Of a stretch of 63,075 bases of DNA, positions 25,732 to 33,582 are shown in pieces. The DNA lies in the NCBI GenBank assembly GCA_045538735.1, contig JAZSRY010000065.1:1-63075 (forward strand), written 5' to 3'. A model generated the notes under the pieces. The model made no database searches, was not told where the DNA came from, and saw only the letters and a list, made by a program, of their open reading frames with translations. The stretch's first letter is position 1. Every line of letters begins with the position of its first letter. The position numbers and the translations under genes are program-made. The DNA comes from SIG459 sp045538735 (lineage in GTDB: Bacteria > Bacillota > Clostridia > Oscillospirales > Oscillospiraceae).

Positions 25732-26481
25732 TCAGTGTGCACTCCTTTCAGCATCGCGCCAGTTGGTCTTATAGCAGCCCATAAGATCGGTGAATCTCTT
25801 GGTAATCAGGTGGGGGCGGGTGATGGCACTGCCCACCACAACAGAGTGTGCGCCAAGATAAAGACACTTGATCGCATCCTCGGGAGAGTAGATGTGACCC
25901 TCCATAATCATATAAACCTTATCTCCGAAATCCCGGCACATACGTGCAAACTCACGCATGTTGGGCTCTTCAATATGCTTGGTTTGCTCGGTGTATCCGT
26001 AAAGAGTGGGACCTACAATGTCGGCACCCAGCTCCACTGCTCTGGCAGCCTCCTCATAGGTGGATACATCCGCAAAGAACATAGCATCGGGGAATTCCTT
26101 CATAGCCTGGGGCAGCAGTTCCCATGCAGGGCGACCTTCCGCGGTTATCTGATCGGTGCAGTCCAGAGCAATTATCTCTGCGCCTGCCTCATAGACCTCG
26201 CGGACAGCCTCCATGGTGGGAGTGATAAACACATCTGTGCCCGCCTTCCACTGTTTATAGAGACCGATAACAGGCAGATCCACCGCTTTTTTGATATCTC
26301 GGATCTGCTCGGGAGAATTGGCACGAATGCCAACCGCGCCGCCCCAGGCAGCCGCCTCTGCCATCTTTACGTGCATATCGGGGGTAGAAATCGGATCATC
26401 ATGCTGCACCTGGCAGGACACGATCAAACCGTTCTTAAAGGACTCTAATATTGCTTTTTTTCTGGGATCATTGGTTTTCAT
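25732..26481 (-). CDS. nanE: N-acetylmannosamine-6-phosphate 2-epimerase-like protein
   Basis: A 249-residue TIM barrel of the NanE family, which converts ManNAc-6-phosphate to GlcNAc-6-phosphate in sialic-acid and ManNAc catabolism. Family hallmarks are GLIVSCQVQ at the start, WGGAVGIRANSPEQI, DLPVIGLYKQW, VFITPTMEAV and AEIIALDCTDQ. The catalytic Lys is expected in GLYKQW. GGGAGGAG precedes the ATG. It is the first gene of a four-gene operon with the glycyl radical enzyme, activase and manA. No nanA (sialate lyase) or nagA is visible in the window, so a substrate other than sialate-derived ManNAc-6-P is possible. Confidence 0.82.
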   Translation of the reverse strand: MKTNDPRKKAILESFKNGLIVSCQVQHDDPISTPDMHVKMAEAAAWGGAVGIRANSPEQIRDIKKAVDLPVIGLYKQWKAGTDVFITPTMEAVREVYEAGAEIIALDCTDQITAEGRPAWELLPQAMKEFPDAMFFADVSTYEEAARAVELGADIVGPTLYGYTEQTKHIEEPNMREFARMCRDFGDKVYMIMEGHIYSPEDAIKCLYLGAHSVVVGSAITRPHLITKRFTDLMGCYKTNWRDAERSAH

Positions 26482-26545
26482 GGGGACTGACTCCTCCCTT
26501 TTATATTTATCGATTTAATTTCATACTAAATTGCTTTTTTGCAAA

Positions 26546-26571
26546 GCTGCCCATGCCGAAGCATGGACAGC
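26546..26571 (-). terminator. Terminator hairpin after the DeoR gene
   Basis: On the minus strand GCTGTCCATGC / GCATGGGCAGC (one mismatch) closes a TTCG tetraloop. Only a short T-run (TTT) follows. It ends the deoC-to-deoR operon before the nanE operon. Confidence 0.65.
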
Positions 26572-26581
26572 CTTATTTTTC

Positions 26582-27337
26582 TCAGACAAACACTATGTTT
26601 TCCGGGAAATCTCCATCCGGTTTCGGACCGTTGATATACACCTTTTCAAAGAGATCAACACCTGCAAAGCGGAAAAGACCCACCTTGCTGAGCTTGCTGC
26701 TATCCGCCAAAAGATAACTGTGCTCAGCGTTTTTCATGGCAACCTGCTTCAGCCGCACACACTCCATATCCGTTGCATAGACGATATTATTGGTGGGATT
26801 TAAGCCCATGCAGCCGATGAAGGCGCGGTTAAAGCCGAACTGCTCCAGATTGCTCTCCGTCATGGGACCCACGATCATCTGATCCCGGGGGACTACGCGT
26901 CCGCCCAGAGAAAACACCTCTGCCTTGGTGTCCGGAGATACCCGCTGAAGCACCACATTGTTGCAGGTGACGATACGGATGGGTTTGGAAAACAAAACGG
27001 AGATCATCGGTGCAATGCTTGTTCCCATATCAAGAAAAACGCATTCTCCCGGCTGCACCTCTTCTGCCGCCGCCCGGGCCACAGCAATCTTCTCGTCATG
27101 ATTGATATTATGCTTTGCGCGTATGGACAGCTCCACATCAAAGTCCGAGCCGTCCCCATCGGGGCGCATCGCACCGCTTTGCACCCGGCGCAGCTTTCCT
27201 TGAGCTTCCAGCTTCTCAAAGTCGCGTCTCACCGTGGCTTCAGAAACGCCCAGTTCCCGGGCAATGCTCTTATAGTCCACAACCGCAGACTCGTTGAGCC
27301 GCTTCAAAATATACAGACTTCTCGCTGATGCGATCAT
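26582..27337 (-). CDS. DeoR/GlpR-family transcriptional regulator
   Basis: 251 residues. The N-terminal winged helix-turn-helix is of DeoR type (SIARELGVSEATVRRDFEKLE, about residues 25-45). The C-terminal ~170 residues form the sugar-phosphate sensor domain (VFLDMGTSIAPMI, then LLADSSKLSKVGLF). DeoR regulators usually repress sugar-catabolic operons until a phosphorylated sugar binds. I start it at the ATG at 27337; the in-frame GTG at 27346 lies within the AAGGGTGAG ribosome binding site. It is the last gene of the deoC operon and directly precedes the nanE operon, so it is a candidate regulator of both. Confidence 0.87.
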   Translation of the reverse strand: MIASARSLYILKRLNESAVVDYKSIARELGVSEATVRRDFEKLEAQGKLRRVQSGAMRPDGDGSDFDVELSIRAKHNINHDEKIAVARAAAEEVQPGECVFLDMGTSIAPMISVLFSKPIRIVTCNNVVLQRVSPDTKAEVFSLGGRVVPRDQMIVGPMTESNLEQFGFNRAFIGCMGLNPTNNIVYATDMECVRLKQVAMKNAEHSYLLADSSKLSKVGLFRFAGVDLFEKVYINGPKPDGDFPENIVFV

Positions 27338-27350
27338 TGCGCTCACCCTT

Positions 27351-28346
27351 TCATTGGTGCTTATTTCTGAAATCGATGCCCGTTTGAGAACGTATCTCGT
27401 CCATCAAAGCCAGCACCTGCTCCGTCACTTGATTATGGCTTTCCCAAGGGCGGCTTCCTTCTGCGGAAGCTGCCGCAAAATCCATAAAAGAGCGTATTTC
27501 ATGCTTCATGTTGAAAAATTCCGGGTCCGGGTCGTGATAGATAACCCGCTGTGATTTATCCCTTCCCACAAAGACGATATCCTTGGGGTTTGTGATGCTG
27601 TCAATAAGCAGGGTTCCCTGCTCACCCTGAATTTCATTGCTGCGGCGGCTGTCGGCGATTTTGGACCAGCTCAGCTCCGAGAGCATTTCGGGATAGACGC
27701 AGAGAACTCCGCCCTGGCTATCCAGACCGTTATCCAGCTTGTTGGCCACGGCACTGAGCTTCTCGGGCATGCCGAAAAGCGCCACCAGCGCGTGTATGCA
27801 GTAAACGCCGATATCCATCAGGGAGCCGTTGCAAAGAGCGGGATTGAAGGCATTTTCCACCACGCCCCGCTTATACGCGTCATAGCGGGAGGAATACTGG
27901 CAGTAGGTAAAAGATACCCGACGAACCTTCCCCACTTCCTCAATGGCTTTTTTCAAAACAGCAAAGCCGGGCATGAAGGCAGGACGCATAGCTTCAAGAA
28001 GCACAAGTCCCTTTTCCTGCGCCAAAGAGCGCAGACGGGCAAATGTTTCCCTGTCGGGGCAGGCAGGCTTTTCCAGCAGAACATGTTTTCCCGCTCTGAG
28101 CATCAGTTCAGCCTGCTGAGCATGAAAGAGATTGGGGGAGGAAATATAAACTCCGTCCACATTTTCCATAGCTGCAAGCTCATTAATATCCGTTACGCAC
28201 CGTACTCCGGGGCGCTCTCCGGCAAAAGCCTTTGCCCGTTCCATGTCCCGGGAATACACCGCGGCAAGAGAGAAGCCTTCAAGGCCCTCTCCTGCGCTGA
28301 GAAATTCCCGGGCAATAAAATTTGTTCCTATAGTTCCAAAGCGCAT
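27351..28346 (-). CDS. Gfo/Idh/MocA-family NAD(P)-dependent oxidoreductase
   Basis: 331 residues. Rossmann start RFGTIGTNFIAREF, catalytic E-K-P at residues 92-94 (VLLEKPA), C-terminal domain with SLMDIGVYCIHALVALFG. This relative resembles the subgroup that begins GTIGTNF and acts on unusual sugars; the substrate is unknown. The start is set at 28346 (MRFGTIG), 4 bp after the ROK kinase stop; no clear Shine-Dalgarno is seen, so translation may depend on re-initiation. The longer frame upstream simply runs through the end of the ROK gene. It lies 13 bp upstream of the DeoR start. Confidence 0.82.
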   Translation of the reverse strand: MRFGTIGTNFIAREFLSAGEGLEGFSLAAVYSRDMERAKAFAGERPGVRCVTDINELAAMENVDGVYISSPNLFHAQQAELMLRAGKHVLLEKPACPDRETFARLRSLAQEKGLVLLEAMRPAFMPGFAVLKKAIEEVGKVRRVSFTYCQYSSRYDAYKRGVVENAFNPALCNGSLMDIGVYCIHALVALFGMPEKLSAVANKLDNGLDSQGGVLCVYPEMLSELSWSKIADSRRSNEIQGEQGTLLIDSITNPKDIVFVGRDKSQRVIYHDPDPEFFNMKHEIRSFMDFAAASAEGSRPWESHNQVTEQVLALMDEIRSQTGIDFRNKHQ

Positions 28347-28350
28347 AACA

Positions 28351-29298
28351 TTACATTCTGTCCAGATATGCAGCGCCAATGGTGCCGGCTGCATTACCCA
28401 AGGTGGCCTTTACGATGGGAGGCGCGCCGATAATATCGTAGGCAAACACATACTTCTTTACCTTTTCACGAATGGGGTCAAGGAGATAATCGCCCTGAGC
28501 GGACAGGCCGCCGCCAATCAGGAAAACCTCGGGACGGAAAATATTGATAAGACCGCCGATGCCGTTTGCCAGATATTCCTCATACTGATCCAGTACAGCC
28601 AGCGCTGCGGGGTCATTCTCGTGGGCGCAGTCGAAAATAATGCGTCCGTTGAGTTTTCCTCCGTTTTCCTTTGCATGGGCATGGAGCAGAGAATCGGGAT
28701 AAGCCTTCATAGCTTCCTCGGCCTGCTGAATCAATGCGGTGACGGAAGCATATGCCTCAAGGCAGCCGGGAATACCGCAGGTGCACATATTGCCCTGATG
28801 CATTACGGGAGCATGACCCAGTTCGGCTCCCATACCGTCTCCGCCTACAAAGAGCTTTCCGCCCAGAATAACGCCGCCGCCTACGCCGGTGCCCAGAGTC
28901 AGCATAATAACACTCTGGCAGCCTTTGGCAGCGCCTGCCACCGCTTCACCGATGATAGCGCAGTTTGCATCGTTTCCGATATATACGGGCACAGGCAGAT
29001 GCTTTTCAAGTTCCTCACGCAGAGGCATATCTCTCCAGTTGGTATTGTTGGAGAAAACCAGCCGGCCTGTATTGGGGTTGATGCAGCTGGGAGTGCCGAC
29101 ACCGACGCAGGGGAAATCGGAAACCTTCAGCCCTGCCATAGCGGCAACTGTTTCCGCAGCCTTTGCCATGTCTGCAACAACCTGCTCAAAACCCTCGCCG
29201 GTGGGCTGGGAGTGGCTGAACACCACTTCGTTATTTTCATCCACGACACCCGCCTTGATGGCAGTGCCGCCCAGATCAATTCCGATACGGTATTGCAT
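28351..29298 (-). CDS. ROK-family sugar kinase
   Basis: A 315-residue cytoplasmic kinase with the ROK signatures: IDLGGTAIKAGVV, YIGNDANCAIIGE, LTLGTGVGGGVIL, ELGHAPV and the zinc motif CTCGIPGCLEAYAS. Only about half of its key motifs match the other ROK kinase at 4027, so the two are not recent duplicates. Given nanE nearby, an N-acetylmannosamine or glucose kinase role is plausible, but the hexose is not readable from sequence. GGAGG precedes the ATG. It sits between an isomerase and a dehydrogenase in the deoC operon. Confidence 0.86.
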   Translation of the reverse strand: MQYRIGIDLGGTAIKAGVVDENNEVVFSHSQPTGEGFEQVVADMAKAAETVAAMAGLKVSDFPCVGVGTPSCINPNTGRLVFSNNTNWRDMPLREELEKHLPVPVYIGNDANCAIIGEAVAGAAKGCQSVIMLTLGTGVGGGVILGGKLFVGGDGMGAELGHAPVMHQGNMCTCGIPGCLEAYASVTALIQQAEEAMKAYPDSLLHAHAKENGGKLNGRIIFDCAHENDPAALAVLDQYEEYLANGIGGLINIFRPEVFLIGGGLSAQGDYLLDPIREKVKKYVFAYDIIGAPPIVKATLGNAAGTIGAAYLDRM

Positions 29299-29329
29299 AG
29301 TTTTTCCTCCGTTCTCTCAGCTAAAAGGC

Positions 29330-30232
29330 TTACACGCCCACACGCTTGAGTACGCTGTCGGTGAAGCGCTTTGCACGCTCAATATCGCCCTCATCCAGAT
29401 GTTCGATAATAAGGGGGATATTGGGATGCTCTTCGGCCAGACGCTTCACATAGAGCTCATAGTTCAGGATGCCCAGACCTGCTGCAGGCAGCTCAACGCC
29501 GCCGGAGCCGCGGAAGGAGTGGGAAGCATCGGCATCAATATCGGCATGCTTTTCGCCGGTATCGGTGGCCAGCTTGATATCCTTGGCATGGGCTATCTTC
29601 ATGTAGGGGCTGAGACGGTCAAATATCTTGTTGATAGTGCCGTCCACATCCTTGATGGTGTTCTCATCAAAATAGTTGGTGGGGTCGCAGATAAGTCCCA
29701 GATGCTTGCTGTTTACATCCTTGAACATACGCTCAACCTGCTCAACGGAGCCGATAACGTTGTTTACATAGTTTTCAACGATGAAGGTTGAGCCCCACTG
29801 ACCAGCAAATTCAGCCAGATCGCGGATGATCTCAATGGTCTCATCGTAGACCTTGGGGCTGGCGTTCATATCGTGCCATACCCAGTCACTTTCAAGGTTA
29901 TAGGTGCCGGTCTCGCTGCCTACATAGGGGCAGCCCAGATCGCGGGCATAGCGGAGCATCATCTTCAGGTAATTGATGTTGCGCTTGCGGATATCGGGAT
30001 CGGGATGGATGAAGTTGGTGTAGCCGGAAACTGCGATTACAGGAAGATTTGCGTCGCGGAAGGCATCGCGGATCTCGTGAGCCTTCTTCTCGGTGAGGGG
30101 CTCGTAGGCGGCGTCAAAATCCTTGAAGGATACGTCCAGCTGTACGCAGCCGAAATCGCTGGCCTTGATGCGGCGAATAACCTCATCCATCTTGTAGGGA
30201 TAATAACCGGTGAAAATACCAACGTTTATCAT
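29330..30232 (-). CDS. Sugar phosphate isomerase/epimerase, TIM barrel
   Basis: A 300-residue protein of the AP-endonuclease-2/xylose-isomerase-like family. Key segments: DFGCVQLDVSFKDFDAAY, LGCPYVGSETGTYN, STFIVENYVNN (metal-ligand Glu), LGLICDPTNYFDE, KIAHAKDIKL and IPLIIEHLDEGD. The VENY and HAKD blocks are typical of IolI/IolE-like and ketose 3-epimerase enzymes. The start at 30232 (MINVGIF) follows AAGGAGG; the longer frame overlaps the upstream dehydrogenase. It lies 20 bp downstream of that dehydrogenase, so the pair probably acts consecutively. Confidence 0.85.
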   Translation of the reverse strand: MINVGIFTGYYPYKMDEVIRRIKASDFGCVQLDVSFKDFDAAYEPLTEKKAHEIRDAFRDANLPVIAVSGYTNFIHPDPDIRKRNINYLKMMLRYARDLGCPYVGSETGTYNLESDWVWHDMNASPKVYDETIEIIRDLAEFAGQWGSTFIVENYVNNVIGSVEQVERMFKDVNSKHLGLICDPTNYFDENTIKDVDGTINKIFDRLSPYMKIAHAKDIKLATDTGEKHADIDADASHSFRGSGGVELPAAGLGILNYELYVKRLAEEHPNIPLIIEHLDEGDIERAKRFTDSVLKRVGV

Positions 30233-30252
30233 TATTAAATCCTCCTTAAATA

Positions 30253-31365
30253 TCAATCGGTGGGCAGCAGCAGCTCGCTGAGAGCAACTGTGCGCTTTTC
30301 GGCAATGGACTTATAGCAAGCTTCCACGCAGGCAATGGTGTGGACATTGTCGCGGGCAGAGATTTCAGGCTCTGCACCCTGCTCAACAGCACGCAGCAGC
30401 TGAGCCATAGTGCCCTCAAAAGCATCGGGGAACCATACAGTGTCCCACTGGGGCTCTATCCACTGATGGGGATAGCGCTTGGAAGTGAAACGCAGAGTGG
30501 AGGGACAGCGCTCGGGATACTTGGGCCAGCCGATGGTGCCCTGAGCCATACCCTCGGTGCCTTCCACACGCCACTTGATGTAAATATCCTTCTCGCAGGG
30601 CTCTTCGGGCCATGCCCAAACATCGTCAAGAGAGGTGGCCATAATGCCGTTATCATATTTATAGGTGAACTGCACAATGCCGTCCACATGCTCAAACTTG
30701 GTGCGGGGGTCGGTGCGGCAAACAGCGGTGATCTCGGCGGGGTCGCCAAACATGAAGCGGAAAATATCAACATGGTGAATGCCCATGCCGAAGATCTCCA
30801 GCTTGTCATACTCCTGCAGGAAGGTCTGCCAGTGGGGAATTGCGCGCATTTCAATGGTAGCCAGAACGGGCTCACCCAGCTCTCCGGTATCCAGCAAATA
30901 CTTCAGCGCACGCATAGACTGGTCGCAGCGCATATTGGAGTTCACCGCGATAGCCTTTCCGTTTTCCTCGCCCAGGCGGACTATCTCACGGGCATTTTCA
31001 ATGGACATTTCAATGGGTTTCTGGCAGAGAATACCTTTCAAATTGGGGCACTTTACCGCCTCGCGGACGATATCAAGCTGCTGATCGGGAGGGTATGCAA
31101 TATCAAGGATCTCGATGGAGTCATCCTTCAGCATTTCCTGCCAGGTATCGTATACCTTGGGAATATTATGGCGCTCAGCCACAGCCTTTGCATTGGCGGG
31201 AGTGCGGGAGGCAATGGCAACAGGGTTGAAGCCTGCAGCACGGTAGGACTCCAGATGGCAGTCGGCCATAATAAAGCCTGAGCCGATGCAGCCGATACGC
31301 CAATCCTTACGTACGGGCGACTCATATTTTGTCGCGGCAATCAGTTTTTCCTTTATGCTTTCCAT
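30253..31365 (-). CDS. Gfo/Idh/MocA-family oxidoreductase with QKP motif
   Basis: 370 residues with a 20-residue N-terminal extension before the Rossmann loop (RIGCIGSGFIMADCHLESY). The usual catalytic E-K-P is Q-K-P at residues 115-117 (ILCQKPIEM), which keeps the lysine. The C-terminal domain has GMGIHHVDIFRFMFGDPAEI, with two His in the active-site helix. WAWPEEPCEKDIYIKW is a distinctive acidic/aromatic segment, and WIEPQWDTVWFPDAFEGTM near the end suggests a bulky-substrate pocket. GAGGAG precedes the ATG. It lies between deoC and the isomerase gene. Oxidation of a glycoside or sugar acid is possible; the substrate is unknown. Confidence 0.83.
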   Translation of the reverse strand: MESIKEKLIAATKYESPVRKDWRIGCIGSGFIMADCHLESYRAAGFNPVAIASRTPANAKAVAERHNIPKVYDTWQEMLKDDSIEILDIAYPPDQQLDIVREAVKCPNLKGILCQKPIEMSIENAREIVRLGEENGKAIAVNSNMRCDQSMRALKYLLDTGELGEPVLATIEMRAIPHWQTFLQEYDKLEIFGMGIHHVDIFRFMFGDPAEITAVCRTDPRTKFEHVDGIVQFTYKYDNGIMATSLDDVWAWPEEPCEKDIYIKWRVEGTEGMAQGTIGWPKYPERCPSTLRFTSKRYPHQWIEPQWDTVWFPDAFEGTMAQLLRAVEQGAEPEISARDNVHTIACVEACYKSIAEKRTVALSELLLPTD

Positions 31366-31398
31366 GCGCTCATTCTCCTCGTTTTTTAATTTTTTAAT

Positions 31399-32157
31399 TT
31401 ATTTTCCCTCGCGGGCGGCCAGAACGGCGGGGAATTCCATATCGTCGGTGACTTCGGGCAGAACGAGGGTGCCGGCGGCCTCACTCTCGCGGGCGTCAGC
31501 CATCATAGTCTCGGTGCGGGTGCAGCCGAAGCGGGTGCCGCCGACAGCTTTGACCATCAGCGCGTCATCCAGCTTGCGAACGCCGCCTGCAGCCTTGACC
31601 TGCATATTGGGAGCGGTGTTGGCGCGCATCAGCTTCAGGTCATGAATGGTTGCGCCGGAGGGAGCATAGCCGGTGGAGGTCTTGGTGAAATCAGCGCCAA
31701 CACGGGTGCAGATCTCGCAGGCCTTCAGTTTCTGCTCGTCGGTAAGGTAAGCATTTTCGAAGATAACCTTGACGATAACATTCTTCTCGTGAGCTGCGTC
31801 AACAACAGCCTTCAGATCCTTCTCAACATAATCATAGTCGCCGGAGAGGAGACGGCCGATATTAAGAACAACGTCAACCTCAACGCAGCCCTGCTCGATG
31901 GCCATCTTGGTTTCGTAAACCTTGACCTCGGTCAGGTTGGAGCCATGGGGAAAACCGATGACAGTGGTGATAAGAACATCGCTGCCCTTCAGAATCTCAG
32001 AGGCAAACTCAACGTCGCAGGGACGCAGACATACGGAAATGCATTTATACTCCTTTGCGATTTCGCATCCTCTTTTGATTTCATCCAGAGTAAAGGTGGG
32101 GTTCAGCAGAGAGTGGTCAATCATATCGGCGATATCCTGAGCTTTGATTTTGTTCAT
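31399..32157 (-). CDS. deoC: Deoxyribose-phosphate aldolase
   Basis: A 252-residue class I aldolase that cleaves 2-deoxyribose-5-phosphate to acetaldehyde and glyceraldehyde-3-phosphate. The active-site residues are present: Asp95 (EVDVVLNIG), the Schiff-base Lys159 (DFTKTSTGY) and Lys188 (VKAAGGVR). The start at 32157 (MNKIKAQ) is chosen over 32166 because AAAGGA then has normal spacing. It is the first gene of the leftward operon (deoC, dehydrogenase, isomerase, ROK, dehydrogenase, deoR). No deoxyribonucleoside enzymes are nearby, so this DeoC paralogue may cleave another short aldol product (inference). Confidence 0.88.
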   Translation of the reverse strand: MNKIKAQDIADMIDHSLLNPTFTLDEIKRGCEIAKEYKCISVCLRPCDVEFASEILKGSDVLITTVIGFPHGSNLTEVKVYETKMAIEQGCVEVDVVLNIGRLLSGDYDYVEKDLKAVVDAAHEKNVIVKVIFENAYLTDEQKLKACEICTRVGADFTKTSTGYAPSGATIHDLKLMRANTAPNMQVKAAGGVRKLDDALMVKAVGGTRFGCTRTETMMADARESEAAGTLVLPEVTDDMEFPAVLAAREGK

Positions 32158-32246
32158 AATGATCATTTCCTTTCAAAATTATAATTTCGTTTTCACCCCG
32201 CCATACCCTTTTGGGACATAGTAGGGCAACATATTTGACACGGAAA

Positions 32247-32275
32247 TATTGTAGCATCTTTTTCATTTGTTTTCA
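32247..32275 (-). promoter_or_regulatory. Promoter of the deoC operon
   Basis: Minus-strand TTGAAA (32270-32275), 17-bp spacer, TACAAT (32247-32252), about 90 bp upstream of deoC. The -35 box overlaps the phased TTTTCA repeats. Confidence 0.65.
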
Positions 32276-32294
32276 ATACTTTTCAATTCTTTTC
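32259..32294. repeat. Four TTTTCA direct repeats at exact 10-bp spacing
   Basis: TTTTCA occurs at 32259, 32269, 32279 and 32289, one DNA turn apart (TGAAAA when read toward deoC). They cover and extend upstream from the -35 box of the deoC promoter. Such helically phased hexamers are typical of cooperative regulator binding. Confidence 0.7.
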
Positions 32295-32320
32295 ATCATT
32301 TGCAAATCTTCTTAGTTTCT

Positions 32321-32350
32321 CTTGCATTTGCTTGCAACATAAGGTATACT
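32321..32350 (+). promoter_or_regulatory. Promoter of the rightward dehydrogenase/isomerase operon
   Basis: TTGCAT (32321-32326), 18-bp spacer, TATACT (32345-32350), about 80 bp before the first gene and directly upstream of a palindromic operator. Confidence 0.6.
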
Positions 32351-32359
32351 GATTCCATC

Positions 32360-32381
32360 TGAAAACTTGCAAAAGTTTTCA
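32360..32381. promoter_or_regulatory. 22-bp palindromic operator candidate
   Basis: TGAAAACTT-GCAA-AAGTTTTCA, perfect 9-bp arms, positioned near the expected transcription start of the rightward operon where a bound repressor would block transcription. It shares TGAAAA with the phased repeats nearby and loosely resembles a LacI/CcpA-type site. Confidence 0.6.
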
Positions 32382-32431
32382 CGAAAAACGACAAAAATTT
32401 AAAAATAATAAATACTAAGGGGGATCTTTTT

Positions 32432-33577
32432 GTGAAACGATTCAAGGCTTGCGTAATAGGCGTCGGATTTATTGGTGCCGCCCATATTGAGGCACTCCGC
32501 CGTCTGGGCAATGTTGACGTTGTCGCCGTTGCCGATTTTCCCAGCGGAGCCGCTAAGGCTGAAGCTCACTGCGTACCCAGAGGATACAATGACTACAAGG
32601 AAATGCTGGATACCGAAAAGCCCGACGTAGTCCATATCTGCACTCCCAACGCCTCTCACTATGAAATGGCAATGTATGCCATGGAACACGGCATCGCCGT
32701 TGTCTGCGAGAAGCCTCTGACCACCACTGTTGAGCAGGCCAGAGAACTGGTTGCCTGCGCCAAGAAGTACAACATTGTCAATGCCGTTAACTTCAACTGC
32801 CGCTGGTATCCCCAGGTCATGCAGACCCGCTCCATGATTGAGCGCGGCGAGCTTGGAAAGATTTACAGCGTTCACGGCAGCTATCTTCAGGACTGGCTCT
32901 TCCTTGACACCGACTACAGCTGGCGTCTTGAGCCCGAAGTGAGCGGCGAATCCCGCGCCTTCGGCGACATCGGCTCTCACTGGATAGACATGGTGGAAAG
33001 CGCCGCCGGTCTCCGCGCCACCGAAGTATTCGCAGATTTCGCCACCTTCCATAAGACCCGCAAAAAGCCCCTGAAGCCCGTTGACACCTATTCCGGTATG
33101 GCTCTGCGTCCCGAAGATTACGCAGAAGTTCCCATCGACACCGAGGACTATTGCGCAGTTTTGTTCCACTTTGATAACGGCGCTATCGGCTCCTGCGTCA
33201 TCAACCAGGTATTCGCAGGCCGCAAGAACCAGATCACCTATAACATCAGCGGCAGCAACTGCTCCCTGCGCTGGGACAGCGAAGACAGCAACGACCTTTG
33301 GGTAGGCCGCCGCGAGGGTTACAACCAGAAGATCCCCAAGGATCCCTCCCTCCTCGATCCTCTTGCCGCCTCTGTCAACGGCTATCCCGGCGGACATGTC
33401 GAAGGCTTCCCCGACACCTTCAAGCAGAACTTCAAGGCCATTTATGCCGCCATTGAAAAGGGCGACACAAGCCGCGGCCTCTTCGCAACCTTTGAGGACG
33501 GTCTGCGCGAGATGACTCTGTGCGACGCTATCATTCGCTCCTCCAAAGAAGGCCGCTGGGTCAAAGTCGAGGAGTAA
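32432..33577 (+). CDS. Gfo/Idh/MocA-family NAD(P)-dependent oxidoreductase
   Basis: A 381-residue dehydrogenase with Rossmann loop VIGVGFIGAAHIEALRRLG, catalytic E-K-P at residues 93-95 (VVCEKPL) and C-terminal active-site helix AFGDIGSHWIDMVESAAG with Asp and His. RKKPLKPVDTYSG and DTEDYCAVLFHFDNG lie in the substrate domain. The sequence pattern is close to dehydrogenases acting on glycosides or myo-inositol-type substrates. The start is GTG behind AAGGGGGA, eight bases away; no better ATG is in frame nearby. It is the first gene of a five-gene rightward operon and is followed after 5 bp by an isomerase. Confidence 0.87.
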   Translation: MKRFKACVIGVGFIGAAHIEALRRLGNVDVVAVADFPSGAAKAEAHCVPRGYNDYKEMLDTEKPDVVHICTPNASHYEMAMYAMEHGIAVVCEKPLTTTVEQARELVACAKKYNIVNAVNFNCRWYPQVMQTRSMIERGELGKIYSVHGSYLQDWLFLDTDYSWRLEPEVSGESRAFGDIGSHWIDMVESAAGLRATEVFADFATFHKTRKKPLKPVDTYSGMALRPEDYAEVPIDTEDYCAVLFHFDNGAIGSCVINQVFAGRKNQITYNISGSNCSLRWDSEDSNDLWVGRREGYNQKIPKDPSLLDPLAASVNGYPGGHVEGFPDTFKQNFKAIYAAIEKGDTSRGLFATFEDGLREMTLCDAIIRSSKEGRWVKVEE

Positions 33578-33582
33578 TGCCC

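Noticed and set aside
23252..25774. 840-codon plus-strand frame opposite the glycyl radical enzyme
   Set aside because: Opposite strand encodes an enzyme with catalytic Cys and Gly motifs; mirror artefact.
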